Notes under the pieces: generated by a model | Seen by the model: only the letters and a program-made list of their open reading frames with translations | Told to the model about the DNA's origin: nothing | The model's database searches: none | Position numbers and translations under genes: made by a program | IMG/VR virus record: IMGVR_UViG_3300032217_000206 | Location: 1 to 39,996 of that record | Reading direction: 5' to 3' (one strand) | DNA: 39,996 nucleotides | Origin: a virus | Part shown: one piece after another, positions 20,467 to 28,334 of the stretch | Position numbering within the stretch: the first letter of the stretch is position 1 | Layout: every line of letters starts with the position of its first letter

Positions 20467-20757
20467 ATGATGGATATATTTAAATTTTTCCGCAGAAAAG
20501 ACCCAGAGACTTCAGTACAGGCTATTGAAAGTATCAGTCTTAACTTGCCAATCATTCAAGGGCAAGTTTATGCATATGCAAAGTATCGGGGTGAACAAGG
20601 GTTTACCGATGACGAAATGAATGAATTTTTCCAAACAACAAAATCCACCTACCGATCAAGGCGAGCCACGCTAGTTCAAAAGGGATACATTGTTGACTCA
20701 GGAACCAGAGTGTTCAACGATAGCAACAGGGCAGTAATTGTTTGGAGGGCAGTATGA
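20467..20757 (+). CDS. winged-helix DNA-binding protein
   Basis: A 96-residue protein. The ATG at 20467 and the next codon ATG both fit AGGAG (spacing 4 or 7). The sequence KDPETSVQAIESI is a common phage start, followed by IIQGQVYAYAKYRGEQGFTD, DEMNEFFQTTKSTYRSRRAT (helix-turn-helix) and LVQKGYIVDSGTRV as wing. This type is widespread in phages and probably regulates early genes or DNA metabolism. A candidate for binding the palindromes of this region. Confidence 0.75.
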   Translation: MMDIFKFFRRKDPETSVQAIESISLNLPIIQGQVYAYAKYRGEQGFTDDEMNEFFQTTKSTYRSRRATLVQKGYIVDSGTRVFNDSNRAVIVWRAV

Positions 20758-20960
20758 GATCAATCTTTGATATTTTCTCAGGCGAGGTTTATACAGAAAC
20801 TTCAACAATGCGAATAACACAAGATGGGCGTGTATTTACCAAAGTAGGAGATAATTACATAGCCCCCGATGGTGAATTGATTATTAAACAAGGTAATCAT
20901 TTACTAAATACAAAAACAGGAATTATGTCCAATTTTGGTGACCCATTTTTAGAGGAATAG
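20754..20960 (+). CDS. small hypothetical protein
   Basis: A 68-residue protein; the ATG at 20754 overlaps the previous stop (ATGA) and has GGAGG five bases upstream. A TTG at 20742 would extend into the upstream gene and is not favoured. Beta-rich sequence with repeated short strands (MRITQDGRVFTKVGDNYIAP, then DGELIIKQGNHLL). Family not recognised. Confidence 0.65.
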   Translation: MRSIFDIFSGEVYTETSTMRITQDGRVFTKVGDNYIAPDGELIIKQGNHLLNTKTGIMSNFGDPFLEE

Positions 20961-20962
20961 CA

Positions 20963-21268
20963 ATGTCATATGCAGCAATTGAAATGAAAATTATTCAGTG
21001 GGCGGAAGCTCGCAAGATTATTCAAAATAGTAATCCTGAATCTCAATTACTCAAAGCAGTATCAGAGATTGGCGAGTTAGCAGATGCCACCATTAAGCAC
21101 GACAAGGAAGATATTGTTGACGCTGTGGGTGATGTAATGGTTTGCCTGATTAACTATTGCGCCATCCAAGATATTAATTTGGTTGATTGCATGGAAATTG
21201 CATATGACCAAATTAAAAATCGTCAAGGTACATTATTGCCCAATGGCGTATTCAAAAAAGAACAGTAG
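20963..21268 (+). CDS. MazG-like NTP pyrophosphohydrolase
   Basis: A 101-residue helical protein carrying the MazG/dUTPase-type metal site: SEIGELAD (E35, E38) and KEDIVDAVGDVMVCL (E49, D53, D57). Length matches the short phage MazG-like domain. Such enzymes hydrolyse non-canonical or alarmone-type nucleotides, and in phages they may lower (p)ppGpp or clean the dNTP pool during infection. Located among early genes with ERF and SSB-like genes. Confidence 0.8.
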   Translation: MSYAAIEMKIIQWAEARKIIQNSNPESQLLKAVSEIGELADATIKHDKEDIVDAVGDVMVCLINYCAIQDINLVDCMEIAYDQIKNRQGTLLPNGVFKKEQ

Positions 21269-21334
21269 TCTTGTTTTTGACATAAATTTATCCTAGTATT
21301 TAGTTGCAACAATTGGTTGCGTAAGGAGAAAACT

Positions 21335-21535
21335 GTGTACACATTAGAAATTAACATCGGTTGGATTGGCGAAGAAAAAATTACTATTCATTCACATGAC
21401 TTTGAAAAGTTACAGATCGTTCAGGAATTTATTGAATTCCAAGAAGAGAATGGATGGGAGGCTGACTATGAAGCTGTTGACGAGCTTGTTCTTGAAGACG
21501 AAGAAGATACCGAAGAAGAAGAAATCGTAGGTTGA
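21335..21535 (+). CDS. small acidic protein, last gene of block B
   Basis: A 66-residue protein; GTG at 21335 has AAGGAG six bases before it and is preferred to an upstream TTG without site. The N-terminal half is beta/alpha (YTLEINIGWIGEEKITIHSH), and the C-terminal 25 residues are almost all Glu/Asp (LVLEDEEDTEEEEIVG). DNA-mimic acidic tails occur in phage anti-restriction and host-takeover proteins; this is a speculative idea. A short hairpin GCAAC/GTTGC lies just upstream, after a TTGACA. Confidence 0.6.
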   Translation: MYTLEINIGWIGEEKITIHSHDFEKLQIVQEFIEFQEENGWEADYEAVDELVLEDEEDTEEEEIVG

Positions 21536-21545
21536 TAAAACCCAA

Positions 21546-21575
21546 GGGGCTTACTTTGCTAACAAGTAAAGCCCC
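21546..21575. terminator. bidirectional hairpin at the convergent end of block B and late block
   Basis: GGGGCTTACTT and AGTAAAGCCCC (21546-21556, 21565-21575) form a long stem with a single bulge and 8-nt loop. It lies directly after block B and overlaps the last codons of the small membrane protein gene on the other strand. On the minus strand it is followed by TTGGGTTTT, a poor U tract; on the plus strand none. It may stop both transcripts or only act as an end-protecting stem. Confidence 0.55.
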
Positions 21576-21694
21576 ACATTACTAAACGCATACCCGCCAT
21601 ATACCACCGCCATAGATGGATTGCCACGATACAGTTGTTCGGCAGCAATGTAGGCATAAATTGCCCCTGTAAGGATAATTAACCAGGCGCTCAT
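21551..21694 (-). CDS. 47-residue membrane protein at the end of the late block
   Basis: ATG at 21694; the frame runs MSAWLIILTGAIYAYIAAEQ and ends VGLYLLAK. Two hydrophobic helices are separated by a short loop (LYRGNPS), so it spans the membrane twice. Short proteins of this pattern are common in phages, but their role is unknown; a lysis accessory is possible given the nearby lysis genes. Ribosome site is weak. The TAA is inside the hairpin described at 21546-21575. Confidence 0.65.
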   Translation of the reverse strand: MSAWLIILTGAIYAYIAAEQLYRGNPSMAVVYGGYAFSNVGLYLLAK

Positions 21695-21725
21695 GTGATT
21701 TTGATGTTATTTGTTCTGATGAGGG

Positions 21726-22709
21726 CTAAAAATCACTTACGTCAATGACTTCACCCCTAAACTGAATGTGCCCTTCATTAAAAGAATGGACTAATTCAGG
21801 CCAAAGCAATTCACCATTAAAAAAGGTCAGAACTGCAAAGCCTGACCTGTGATTTGAGGGGTTTAATTCAGCATATGTAAACTGAGGACCATCTGGTTCT
21901 GCCAATGTTCCTGTGTCCACGCCATATCTCACGCCATTATAATCATTGTAGGGGGTAGTTTTTAAACTATGAAGGTGTCCTGTCACCATAGAAACCCCGC
22001 TTGAAACCGCATTATTGTGAGTGGCATGAATTCCACCCTTATATCGGTGCTTGACAATCACTTTTGATGTAGGCCAACAAGCCCAACAAAACTCCCAATC
22101 AGGGATATGGTCAGTAATCTTGAAGCCTAGAACGTCTTTGTACTGCGGTGCGTGTTGTGCAAGGCGATTAGCAAATCTTGCATCGTGATTGCCCCATGTG
22201 TGGATCAAACGCACATTGTGGCGTTCTGCTTTGGCACGCTCTTCAATCTCACCCAATGCACCTTGACAAGCTTTTAATTCCTGAATGACAGTTGTAGCTG
22301 GTTGGTCAGTTGGATCGTGGCGGCTTATGGATGCTCCATCAAAAGAATCACCGTTAGCTATTACTGCTACTGGTTTGAGAGCTTCTATCATGTATAAAAG
22401 CCCTTTAAAGGCCGTAGAACGCTCTGAGGGAATGAAGTGTGCATCTGAGAACACAATCACAGTGCCATCAATAATGCCAAGGTCTATCTGTCTTAGTGGA
22501 GAGTAGGAAGCTTGTCGAGTATCGTGCATATACCCCCTAGGGTCAGCACTAAATAGCTTGATGTTGTATTCTAATTCTATGTTGCGTCTTCTGTTATATG
22601 CATTACGAGTAGCAATACCTAATGCCCTTGCTACTTTTGTAGCAGACTGATGCTCTTCCCACAAAGCGATAAACTCGTCATCTGTACAAGTTTGGTTATG
22701 AGAGCCCAT
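21726..22709 (-). CDS. calcineurin-like metallophosphoesterase with HTH N-terminus
   Basis: A 327-residue protein. Residues 1-50 contain a helix-turn-helix-like start (EHQSATKVARALGIATRNAY). The enzyme follows with all metal motifs: DAH (D89, H91), GDSFDG (120-125), GNHD (173-176), HATH (228-231) and GHLH (244-247). These proteins are frequent in phages of aquatic bacteria; substrates (cyclic nucleotides, 2',3'-ends or nucleic acid) are unknown. Its start overlaps the end of the following gene by 14 nt. Confidence 0.88.
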   Translation of the reverse strand: MGSHNQTCTDDEFIALWEEHQSATKVARALGIATRNAYNRRRNIELEYNIKLFSADPRGYMHDTRQASYSPLRQIDLGIIDGTVIVFSDAHFIPSERSTAFKGLLYMIEALKPVAVIANGDSFDGASISRHDPTDQPATTVIQELKACQGALGEIEERAKAERHNVRLIHTWGNHDARFANRLAQHAPQYKDVLGFKITDHIPDWEFCWACWPTSKVIVKHRYKGGIHATHNNAVSSGVSMVTGHLHSLKTTPYNDYNGVRYGVDTGTLAEPDGPQFTYAELNPSNHRSGFAVLTFFNGELLWPELVHSFNEGHIQFRGEVIDVSDF

Positions 22710-23070
22710 CTGAATCCTTTAAGAGCAAACGCTCAAGTAAGTTAATCACTCTATGCTCTTGCTTGTCTATATCATCCTGAGATGATTTAGGGTCTTGAGC
22801 CGCAGCTAAAAGATCGTGCAGTAAAACATGAAGCAATTCATGCAATGCTGTGCCATTAAGAGACTTTTGGTTTATCTGTTCAGCACCAAAGTCTCCAAGT
22901 CTATACACTGCAAGCCTAGCCCCCTCGTTAAACTCTACAGAGGCCATTGCTTGCTTGGCGGGCTTTAAACCTTTCTCAATTCTCCAATCCCCAAGATTCA
23001 ATACTTCTTGCCATTTCTTCACGCATAGCGCAAAGTATTTAGCGTCTTCAGTTGATGGGACATTGGGCAT
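22696..23070 (-). CDS. zincin-like putative metalloprotease
   Basis: A 124-residue protein with TALHELLHVLLHD: HELLH at 77-81 is a zinc-binding HExxH motif, with a possible third ligand in the EHRV segment (about 106-108). The N-terminus is helical, then beta-like. Short HExxH proteins of this kind are frequent in phages. A protease aimed at host proteins or a remnant are possible; catalysis is not shown by the sequence alone. Confidence 0.7.
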   Translation of the reverse strand: MPNVPSTEDAKYFALCVKKWQEVLNLGDWRIEKGLKPAKQAMASVEFNEGARLAVYRLGDFGAEQINQKSLNGTALHELLHVLLHDLLAAAQDPKSSQDDIDKQEHRVINLLERLLLKDSDGLS

Positions 23071-23105
23071 AGGCGAGACATTAGAGTTTGTTTATGTCAA
23101 CTTTA

Positions 23106-23534
23106 TTAAATGTATGGTCTAGTGCCTGATTTATCGATAATTAGCGCTTGCTTTCGTGGTTTTGCATCAACAGTGTTGGGAATACTCAGATGGGTCCACC
23201 TGTCGAACTCTCTTATGACCTGGTCATATTTGAGGCTAGATGCAATAACTGACTTAACTACTTGGTCAGGTGTTAATTCAGGAACTCGGATGTCCACAGC
23301 ACAACCAATGCGATGCTGGCTGCTATCTTTAGAGCCCACAGCATCATTGACTTGCTTACTGCGAAAAGCTGAGTTAACCATAATTGGTCGTCCGCCCAAG
23401 GTCTGTTTGACCTCCTCAAGGAACTCGGCAAGGCGTTTGAGGTTTTCGAGTTCTGCATCATTTGGCGTATTATCATATTCACGATGGTCGGTATGGGTCA
23501 GTTCTTCTAAAGAAAAATGTTCAGTTAACTTCAC
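23106..23534 (-). CDS. endolysin, peptidase M15A family
   Basis: A 142-residue cytoplasmic enzyme, no signal peptide. The N-terminus KLTEHFSLEELTHTDHREYD is the usual start, then SAFRSKQVNDAVGSKDSSQH and IGCAVDIRV; zinc ligands are H74, D81 and H115 (WTHLSI). This is the M15A (PF08291) pattern, a D-Ala-D-Ala-type carboxypeptidase or L-Ala-D-Glu endopeptidase fold that cuts peptidoglycan stems. Because no export signal is present, a holin must release it; holin genes precede it. Gene overlaps the holin stop by four bases. Confidence 0.88.
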   Translation of the reverse strand: MKLTEHFSLEELTHTDHREYDNTPNDAELENLKRLAEFLEEVKQTLGGRPIMVNSAFRSKQVNDAVGSKDSSQHRIGCAVDIRVPELTPDQVVKSVIASSLKYDQVIREFDRWTHLSIPNTVDAKPRKQALIIDKSGTRPYI

Positions 23535-23938
23535 TTTTTCACCCTATCGGTTATTTTCTCAAGTGTTCTGCCACCAAAGTAGAACGACATTACAAGCATT
23601 CCCCATTGACCAAGCAGCTCGACATAAGCGCCACGAGTCTCATATTCAAAGATCGAGGCAATAGCAAAGCCTGAATAGGCAATTAAAAGGAATATAAGGG
23701 TCATAGGGCGAATATTCTTGGACAGCCAAGAGTCAGATGCCATATCCGCTTGAACACGCTGTGTGAGGTTGTTTTGCTCAGTCTTGTATAACTCGGTTTC
23801 GTTAGCCATCTTAGCCAACTCACCATCTTGAGCCAACTTAGTTAGCTCTAATTGAGCTTTGGCCTTTTGCTCTGGATCAGGAATAAGCTTGTCAATGAGC
23901 TTTCCGCCAATGTTTAAAAGTGAATCTAATCCGATCAT
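23531..23938 (-). CDS. holin, 3TM GTA-type family
   Basis: A 135-residue membrane protein. An upstream TTG extends the frame, but ATG 23938 gives the natural start. The sequence DPEQKAKAQLELTKLAQDGE, then LTQRVQADMASDSWLSKNIRP, is the signature of the holin family known from gene-transfer agents (PF11351). Two membrane segments follow (about 88-108 and 115-130). It forms holes in the inner membrane at the end of infection and releases the M15 endolysin encoded next. Confidence 0.8.
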   Translation of the reverse strand: MIGLDSLLNIGGKLIDKLIPDPEQKAKAQLELTKLAQDGELAKMANETELYKTEQNNLTQRVQADMASDSWLSKNIRPMTLIFLLIAYSGFAIASIFEYETRGAYVELLGQWGMLVMSFYFGGRTLEKITDRVKK

Positions 23939-23942
23939 ATTA

Positions 23943-24176
23943 TTATTCCGTTTTATCAAAAGTTTGTGAAAGTTTAATACCCGCCAATAGACCTATGAAA
24001 CCCCCAGTAATTGTCTGAAGTACGGGCGTAATCTCTTTAAAAACTTCCGAGTTGTCCACGTCAGCAGAATACAAGCCCATCAACAAGGCAAAGATAATGC
24101 CAAGCATAACAAGGCAAAGTGTCGCAGTAACCATTAAGGTCACAGAAAAGGTAAGTTTCTCTCTTAGATCGCTCAT
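23943..24176 (-). CDS. small membrane protein of the lysis cassette
   Basis: A 77-residue protein (ATG 24176 with GAGG seven bases upstream; a longer frame without site is rejected). The first membrane segment lies at about 10-34 (VTLMVTATLCLVMLGIIFAL), then a short polar loop with acidic residues and a second helix (GGFIGLLAGIKLSQ) with a charged end. Two membrane helices and position before holin and endolysin suggest a holin or antiholin. Confidence 0.7.
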   Translation of the reverse strand: MSDLREKLTFSVTLMVTATLCLVMLGIIFALLMGLYSADVDNSEVFKEITPVLQTITGGFIGLLAGIKLSQTFDKTE

Positions 24177-24183
24177 ATAAACC

Positions 24184-24423
24184 TCACACAAATTTATCAA
24201 TGTCACGTTTAAGATTTGCAATCTCAATGTTCAAAGTTATCTGCCTCATCCGATAGTTGTATATCTCATACTCGTACTGGTGAAACTTCTCTACCTGCTT
24301 ATCAACTTGAACTTGATTTGCCCGTTCAGCATTCAACTTTTCCACACGCTTAATAAATGCTTCCTGTTGCACCATAGCTTGGGGCTGAACTACGGGATAC
24401 CATTTATCAAAGCTGACTTTCAC
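24184..24423 (-). CDS. coiled-coil protein, possible spanin-like role
   Basis: A 79-residue helical protein with GTG start overlapping the previous stop (GTGA). Residues about 20-75 form one charged helix with heptads (KRVEKLNAERANQVQVDKQV). There is no signal or membrane segment, so it is not a typical spanin, though it lies between an exported protein gene and a membrane protein gene of the lysis region. Function unknown. Confidence 0.65.
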   Translation of the reverse strand: MKVSFDKWYPVVQPQAMVQQEAFIKRVEKLNAERANQVQVDKQVEKFHQYEYEIYNYRMRQITLNIEIANLKRDIDKFV

Positions 24424-24704
24424 TTCTTTTCCCTTTCAGCCGCTCTTGCGTAATAGTAAAGAATCTTTTGCCTTAACTCCGCACTATCCGCTGCACCCGC
24501 CCACACCGCAAGGTTGTTCCAAATCAATACCAGTTGTTCAGCAGAACAATTGTCACCATTTGTGGTGAGCCATTCTGACAAACGCTGATGCCTCTCCGAT
24601 GGGTTTCCCAACCAACTCATTCCGTAAAAGTCTGAAATTGTGCAAGGTGCTTTGGCACTTACCCAGAAAACAAAAAAGAGAAATAATAAAATAAGCCATT
24701 TCAT
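24420..24704 (-). CDS. exported protein with signal peptide
   Basis: A 94-residue protein with a clear signal peptide (MKWLILLFLFFVFWVSAKA, then P), cleavage likely after AKA at about residue 19. No lipobox. The mature part has two Cys (about 21 and 53), which may form a disulfide in the periplasm, and helical Trp-rich sequence. The lysis-region location suggests a role at the envelope in late infection, possibly in the periplasm with the spanin-like or holin proteins. Family not recognised. Confidence 0.7.
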   Translation of the reverse strand: MKWLILLFLFFVFWVSAKAPCTISDFYGMSWLGNPSERHQRLSEWLTTNGDNCSAEQLVLIWNNLAVWAGAADSAELRQKILYYYARAAEREKK

Positions 24705-24719
24705 TCCTGACTAACATTG

Positions 24720-25010
24720 TTACTTCTTATTTCTTGCTGAAATATTCTTAGCTTTAGCTTTTGCATCTGCTTTAGATGATGCGCCCCAAGCTTTGAGAGA
24801 CAACAACAATCTAGTAGGCTTGCCATCCTTGTACTCAGGACCCGCCATGTTGCCCATCCTAGCCAAGAAACTAGCCCGTCTAGGATTGTCACCAGACTTA
24901 ACTGGCGCTTTTAAGTTCATGCCTTCAGCTTTAGCACTGGCTCTGCCTTTAGCATTGAGGCCACCTTTAGGGTTCTTGCCCTCAGATCGTTGCCATGCAG
25001 CGGACTTCAT
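24720..25010 (-). CDS. conserved phage protein (DUF6321-like)
   Basis: A 96-residue basic protein, rich in Lys, Ala, Gly and Ser. AWQRSEGKNPKGGLNAKGRA, then APVKSGDNPRRASFLARMGN and TRLLLSLKAWGASSKADAKA, is a highly conserved pattern of a phage protein family (as I recall, DUF6321). Function is unknown; basic composition and late expression suggest DNA or RNA contact in the virion. Start overlaps the stop of the preceding 50-residue gene (ATGA). Confidence 0.75.
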   Translation of the reverse strand: MKSAAWQRSEGKNPKGGLNAKGRASAKAEGMNLKAPVKSGDNPRRASFLARMGNMAGPEYKDGKPTRLLLSLKAWGASSKADAKAKAKNISARNKK

Positions 25011-25159
25011 TTCTTAGGCTTCTTTGCAGTTTTGGCAGACTTAACAAAGTCTTGCTTAGAAGGTGCGTTCTTAGTGCCAGGCTTATTCATCTTCTCGCCT
25101 GAACCTTTTTTGATGCGTTCTTGTTTAGCGTGAATATTTGCATACAAACCATTTTTCAT
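25007..25159 (-). CDS. 50-residue conserved basic phage protein
   Basis: ATG at 25159; the frame starts MKNGLYANIHAKQERIKKGS, ends in AKTAKKPKK, and overlaps the next gene as ATGA. This short protein, with its GLYANIHAKxERIKxGSGEKM pattern, is commonly found beside the DUF6321-like gene in phage genomes. Function unknown. Missed by length cut-offs. Confidence 0.75.
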   Translation of the reverse strand: MKNGLYANIHAKQERIKKGSGEKMNKPGTKNAPSKQDFVKSAKTAKKPKK

Positions 25160-25174
25160 AATGCACCCAATCAG

Positions 25175-25399
25175 TTATTTTTTAATAAAAGTTTGCCAAA
25201 CAGCGCCAGCCGCCATAATTAACCCGCCTACCCAAAGAATAGGCTTGGCAATAGAGGCAATCCACCCCAACACCTTAATAGCACCTTGAGCCGCATTGAC
25301 AGCTTCCACCAAACCTTTGGTGTTGTTATCAATACGATCAACTTTCTCTTCTACTTTGACAAGTCGCTCGTATATTTGTTCATGTGATATATCAGCCAT
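25175..25399 (-). CDS. XhlA-like membrane protein
   Basis: A 74-residue protein: N-terminal coiled coil (YERLVKVEEKVDRIDNNTKG), an Ala-rich linker and one C-terminal membrane segment (about 46-68, PILWVGGLIMAAGAVW), then FIKK. This layout is that of the XhlA/haemolysin-associated group, which with a holin helps lysis or organises membrane-bound proteins. Good placement upstream of lysis genes. Confidence 0.65.
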   Translation of the reverse strand: MADISHEQIYERLVKVEEKVDRIDNNTKGLVEAVNAAQGAIKVLGWIASIAKPILWVGGLIMAAGAVWQTFIKK

Positions 25400-25401
25400 A
25401 T

Positions 25402-26832
25402 TTACCTCGGAGGAACAGAACGATAAGGACTACCAAGCTTTTTAGCCTCTTCAAAAGCTTTTAATTGTTTTGGACCAAGAGTAGGTGCGCCAGCCTCATT
25501 AGGAGACAATCCTTGTTTTATTTGAGCAATCAAAGGCAAAAAGTCTGTTGCAAAATCAGCACTTCGAAAAGCAGTTTCACCAAAGTTACCACGTTCAGCG
25601 GCATTTGCAATATCTGAGATGGCAACCAAAGCGCCCGCAGTACCAGCAACTTTAACTAATTTTTTGTCACCAACATATTTAAAGATTCCCTTTGCCACTG
25701 GTGGCGGCTCAATTCCTTGCGCTTTCATTTCCGCTCTTGTGGGTCTATTCAGTCCACGATTAATTTCTTGTACCTGTGCTTGGGCTTCAGGATAAGTAGA
25801 TGGAAATTCTTTACCTTTATATGTTTTTGTATATGTTTCTTGACCAAGGTCATTACGCATAACATCAGCATACTGAGCGTTTGGTACAAAAACATATCCT
25901 TTAGGAACATCTAATGCTGACTTGTATTCTTTGGCAAAATGTTTTTTGACTGGACCTTGGCCTTCAACAACTTCTCTACCAGTACCTGTCATTAGTTTTT
26001 TAACTTCAGTGCTTTTTGTTGGTTCAGGTTTTGGCTCAACAGTAGGCTCAATAGGTTGTTTAGTAGTTTCAGGCGCAATATTTGATGCTTGACCATAAGC
26101 TGATGGCTGTGAAAACGCACCATTTGTAGTTGTGGGAATGTTTTGTTGACCACTAGGAATGGCTGCCACAGTTCCTTTTGGAAGGCTGTTTTTGTAATTG
26201 TTAGTTAAAATTTCAGCATCTTTAAGATTAGTAATCTTTACGCCAAAATGATTTTCTACGTCAGCTAATGGCGCACCAAACTTTTGTTCTGCCTCAATAG
26301 CTAATTTTGTTTTTGGTGTTTCAACAGGAGTTTCAATAGGTGCTTCAGAAAAAGTTGGAGCTGGTTTTGAAACATCCAAATTTTCCATTGTTGGTTCAAT
26401 ACGTTGAGTAATGTCTCTAGCTTTTAAACCTTTGCTTTGGTTTGCACCTTTTTTATATCCGTAATAACCAGCGGCACCCATGCCCGCCAAACCAATTAAT
26501 CCCAATGTTGGCATTAACCAATTACTTGTAAGTTGATCGACTAATGTCCCTGGCGCAGAAGGTGCTTGAGGTGCGGGTGTTGCTTTTTGTATTTGTTTGT
26601 TAGCTTTGTCAACTTGCTCAACCAAGCTTGGTGCATCTAAATTATTTAAAGATGGTTTGCCCATTTTGGGAGGAGCAATGCCACTTGATTTACGAGGAGA
26701 TGTTTCAACAGGTATTGGTTGTTGAGCAACAGATTCTTGTTGAACAGGTTGCTGAGTAGGCATTGGAGCCTTGGGCTTAGACCCATAAAGAAATGCTTCA
26801 GCTTCTTCTTTAGAAAGTGTGTCGTAGGCCAT
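25402..26832 (-). CDS. putative virion/ejection protein with one membrane segment
   Basis: A 476-residue protein. The first 100 residues are Pro/Gln-rich and disordered, a hydrophobic Gly-rich segment lies at about 107-128 (WLMPTLGLIGLAGMGAAGYY), then more Pro/Thr-rich linker, and a better ordered C-terminal part (from about 300) with a second hydrophobic helix (VKVAGTAGALVAISDIANAA). Such mosaics are typical of internal virion proteins ejected into the host envelope in short-tailed phages. No enzymatic motif is visible. The stop overlaps no gene; the ATG overlaps the stop of the preceding gene by one base. Confidence 0.6.
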   Translation of the reverse strand: MAYDTLSKEEAEAFLYGSKPKAPMPTQQPVQQESVAQQPIPVETSPRKSSGIAPPKMGKPSLNNLDAPSLVEQVDKANKQIQKATPAPQAPSAPGTLVDQLTSNWLMPTLGLIGLAGMGAAGYYGYKKGANQSKGLKARDITQRIEPTMENLDVSKPAPTFSEAPIETPVETPKTKLAIEAEQKFGAPLADVENHFGVKITNLKDAEILTNNYKNSLPKGTVAAIPSGQQNIPTTTNGAFSQPSAYGQASNIAPETTKQPIEPTVEPKPEPTKSTEVKKLMTGTGREVVEGQGPVKKHFAKEYKSALDVPKGYVFVPNAQYADVMRNDLGQETYTKTYKGKEFPSTYPEAQAQVQEINRGLNRPTRAEMKAQGIEPPPVAKGIFKYVGDKKLVKVAGTAGALVAISDIANAAERGNFGETAFRSADFATDFLPLIAQIKQGLSPNEAGAPTLGPKQLKAFEEAKKLGSPYRSVPPR

Positions 26833-28325
26833 TATTCATTTCCTGGTGAAGAAAACACTTGATTTCTACCATTAACCATTAAAGAACCTTTTGGTGGCAA
26901 CACAGCTCTGCCAGTTAATTGAGAATCCATTTTATGTTTAAAAGTATTATTAATGGCTTGAAAAATTTCTGACTTTTGAAAATTATCAGCAAGTTCTCCA
27001 AGATCAATTTTTTGACCAGTTTTAGCCATAGCACGTTGTGATGCTAGTAATTCTTTTGACCATGCTGCCATCAGCGCATTGTTGCGCTGTTGATTAACTC
27101 GATTGGCAATCATTGCTTCAGCACCACCAGTATACGGGTCTGTGTCAGGAATCGTATTCCATGTTGGTGGCTTAACGTGTTCTGGAATGTTTTTGTATGC
27201 CAAATCGTTAGCAGAATTTAATGCATTTAAACGCATAAAACTTTGAAACTCTGCTGGGTCTTTAATAGCACCTTGCAACTCTTGAAAGATTGCTCTCTCA
27301 AGGTTTTGTTGCTCTTGCAACATTTCATTGCTAGATGCAGTTCCACTTACAGCCTGTCTTCCAGATGCGCCCGCTTGGGTTGTAGCAGATGTATTGGCAC
27401 CAATACTTCCGCCAATACCAAGCTTTGATCCAGGTGGAGGCATACCGCCTTCAGAACCAGATAAGTTGCTTCCAACATTTCCAGATATATTTGCGCCCGC
27501 AGTTTGTTGACCGCCCGCATTTACATTTAAGCCACGCTCTTCAGCAGTACCTTTAGAAGCACCAATTTGTTGCAAGCGGCTTACATAACCAAGAACTCTT
27601 TTTCTTTGATCCGATGGCAAAGATGCAATATGATTTAGAAGAGGTTTTAAGTTCTTTGTTAACTCTAATTGCTCATCAATATTTTTATTAGCACTGCCCG
27701 CTGTTGTTGCAGCATTGTATGCATCGTTAGTAGCAATTTGAAGTTGACTTACTAATCCATTATTAGCTAATGTGGCATTGCTTTTTGCTTGTTGCCAAGG
27801 CAAAGTTTTTAAGTCTTTTACATCTGTATCAGTAAAAATTCCGCCATTAGCATTTAATGCTTGGTATTCTTTAGGGCTTAATACACGACCAGTAATGCCA
27901 TCTTTAACACGACCTGTAAAACCAAAGTCATTTTCTTCTTTGTAATACAAGTTGTTATTAATATCTTTAGCGGCAACATCTCTTGCGCCACCACCGTTGT
28001 ACCATTTCAAAGCCTCGTTATAGTTTCGGCTTAAAAGATTTACTAAAACTTTATCCCATTGTGTTGTTTGATTTGGACGATAAAGTTTAGTATCTTCATT
28101 GTGAGCAATTACATTGTTAGCAATACGAACTCTTGCCTCAGGCGCATCTGCCACCTTGGGAATATCATTAACAATTTCTTTAAATCGAGGTGGATAATCT
28201 AAAGATACTTGAGCAATAGAGTTGGTATTATTAGGGTCTGCGGGCGTAACAGTTTCAACCATTCCACCGCCAGAAGATGGAGGAATGGCTTGTTTTTCTT
28301 GTGTTGGTGCAATAGCTTCAGCCAT
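26832..28325 (-). CDS. putative ejection / internal virion protein
   Basis: A 497-residue protein, mainly helical, rich in Asn, Ala and Gln. The centre (about 265-335) is a Gly/Ser/Asn low-complexity linker (VGSNLSGSEGGMPPPGSKLG). There is no membrane segment and almost no Cys. Between a Gln-rich small protein and the membrane-active protein above, in the order expected for ejection proteins (gp7/gp20/gp16-like in P22). Assignment is by context; a lytic transglycosylase motif was looked for and not found. Confidence 0.55.
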   Translation of the reverse strand: MAEAIAPTQEKQAIPPSSGGGMVETVTPADPNNTNSIAQVSLDYPPRFKEIVNDIPKVADAPEARVRIANNVIAHNEDTKLYRPNQTTQWDKVLVNLLSRNYNEALKWYNGGGARDVAAKDINNNLYYKEENDFGFTGRVKDGITGRVLSPKEYQALNANGGIFTDTDVKDLKTLPWQQAKSNATLANNGLVSQLQIATNDAYNAATTAGSANKNIDEQLELTKNLKPLLNHIASLPSDQRKRVLGYVSRLQQIGASKGTAEERGLNVNAGGQQTAGANISGNVGSNLSGSEGGMPPPGSKLGIGGSIGANTSATTQAGASGRQAVSGTASSNEMLQEQQNLERAIFQELQGAIKDPAEFQSFMRLNALNSANDLAYKNIPEHVKPPTWNTIPDTDPYTGGAEAMIANRVNQQRNNALMAAWSKELLASQRAMAKTGQKIDLGELADNFQKSEIFQAINNTFKHKMDSQLTGRAVLPPKGSLMVNGRNQVFSSPGNE

Positions 28326-28334
28326 ATTAAATCC

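Noticed and set aside
24701-24892. 63-codon minus-strand frame
   Set aside because: It is a shadow of the conserved DUF6321-like gene at 24720-25010.
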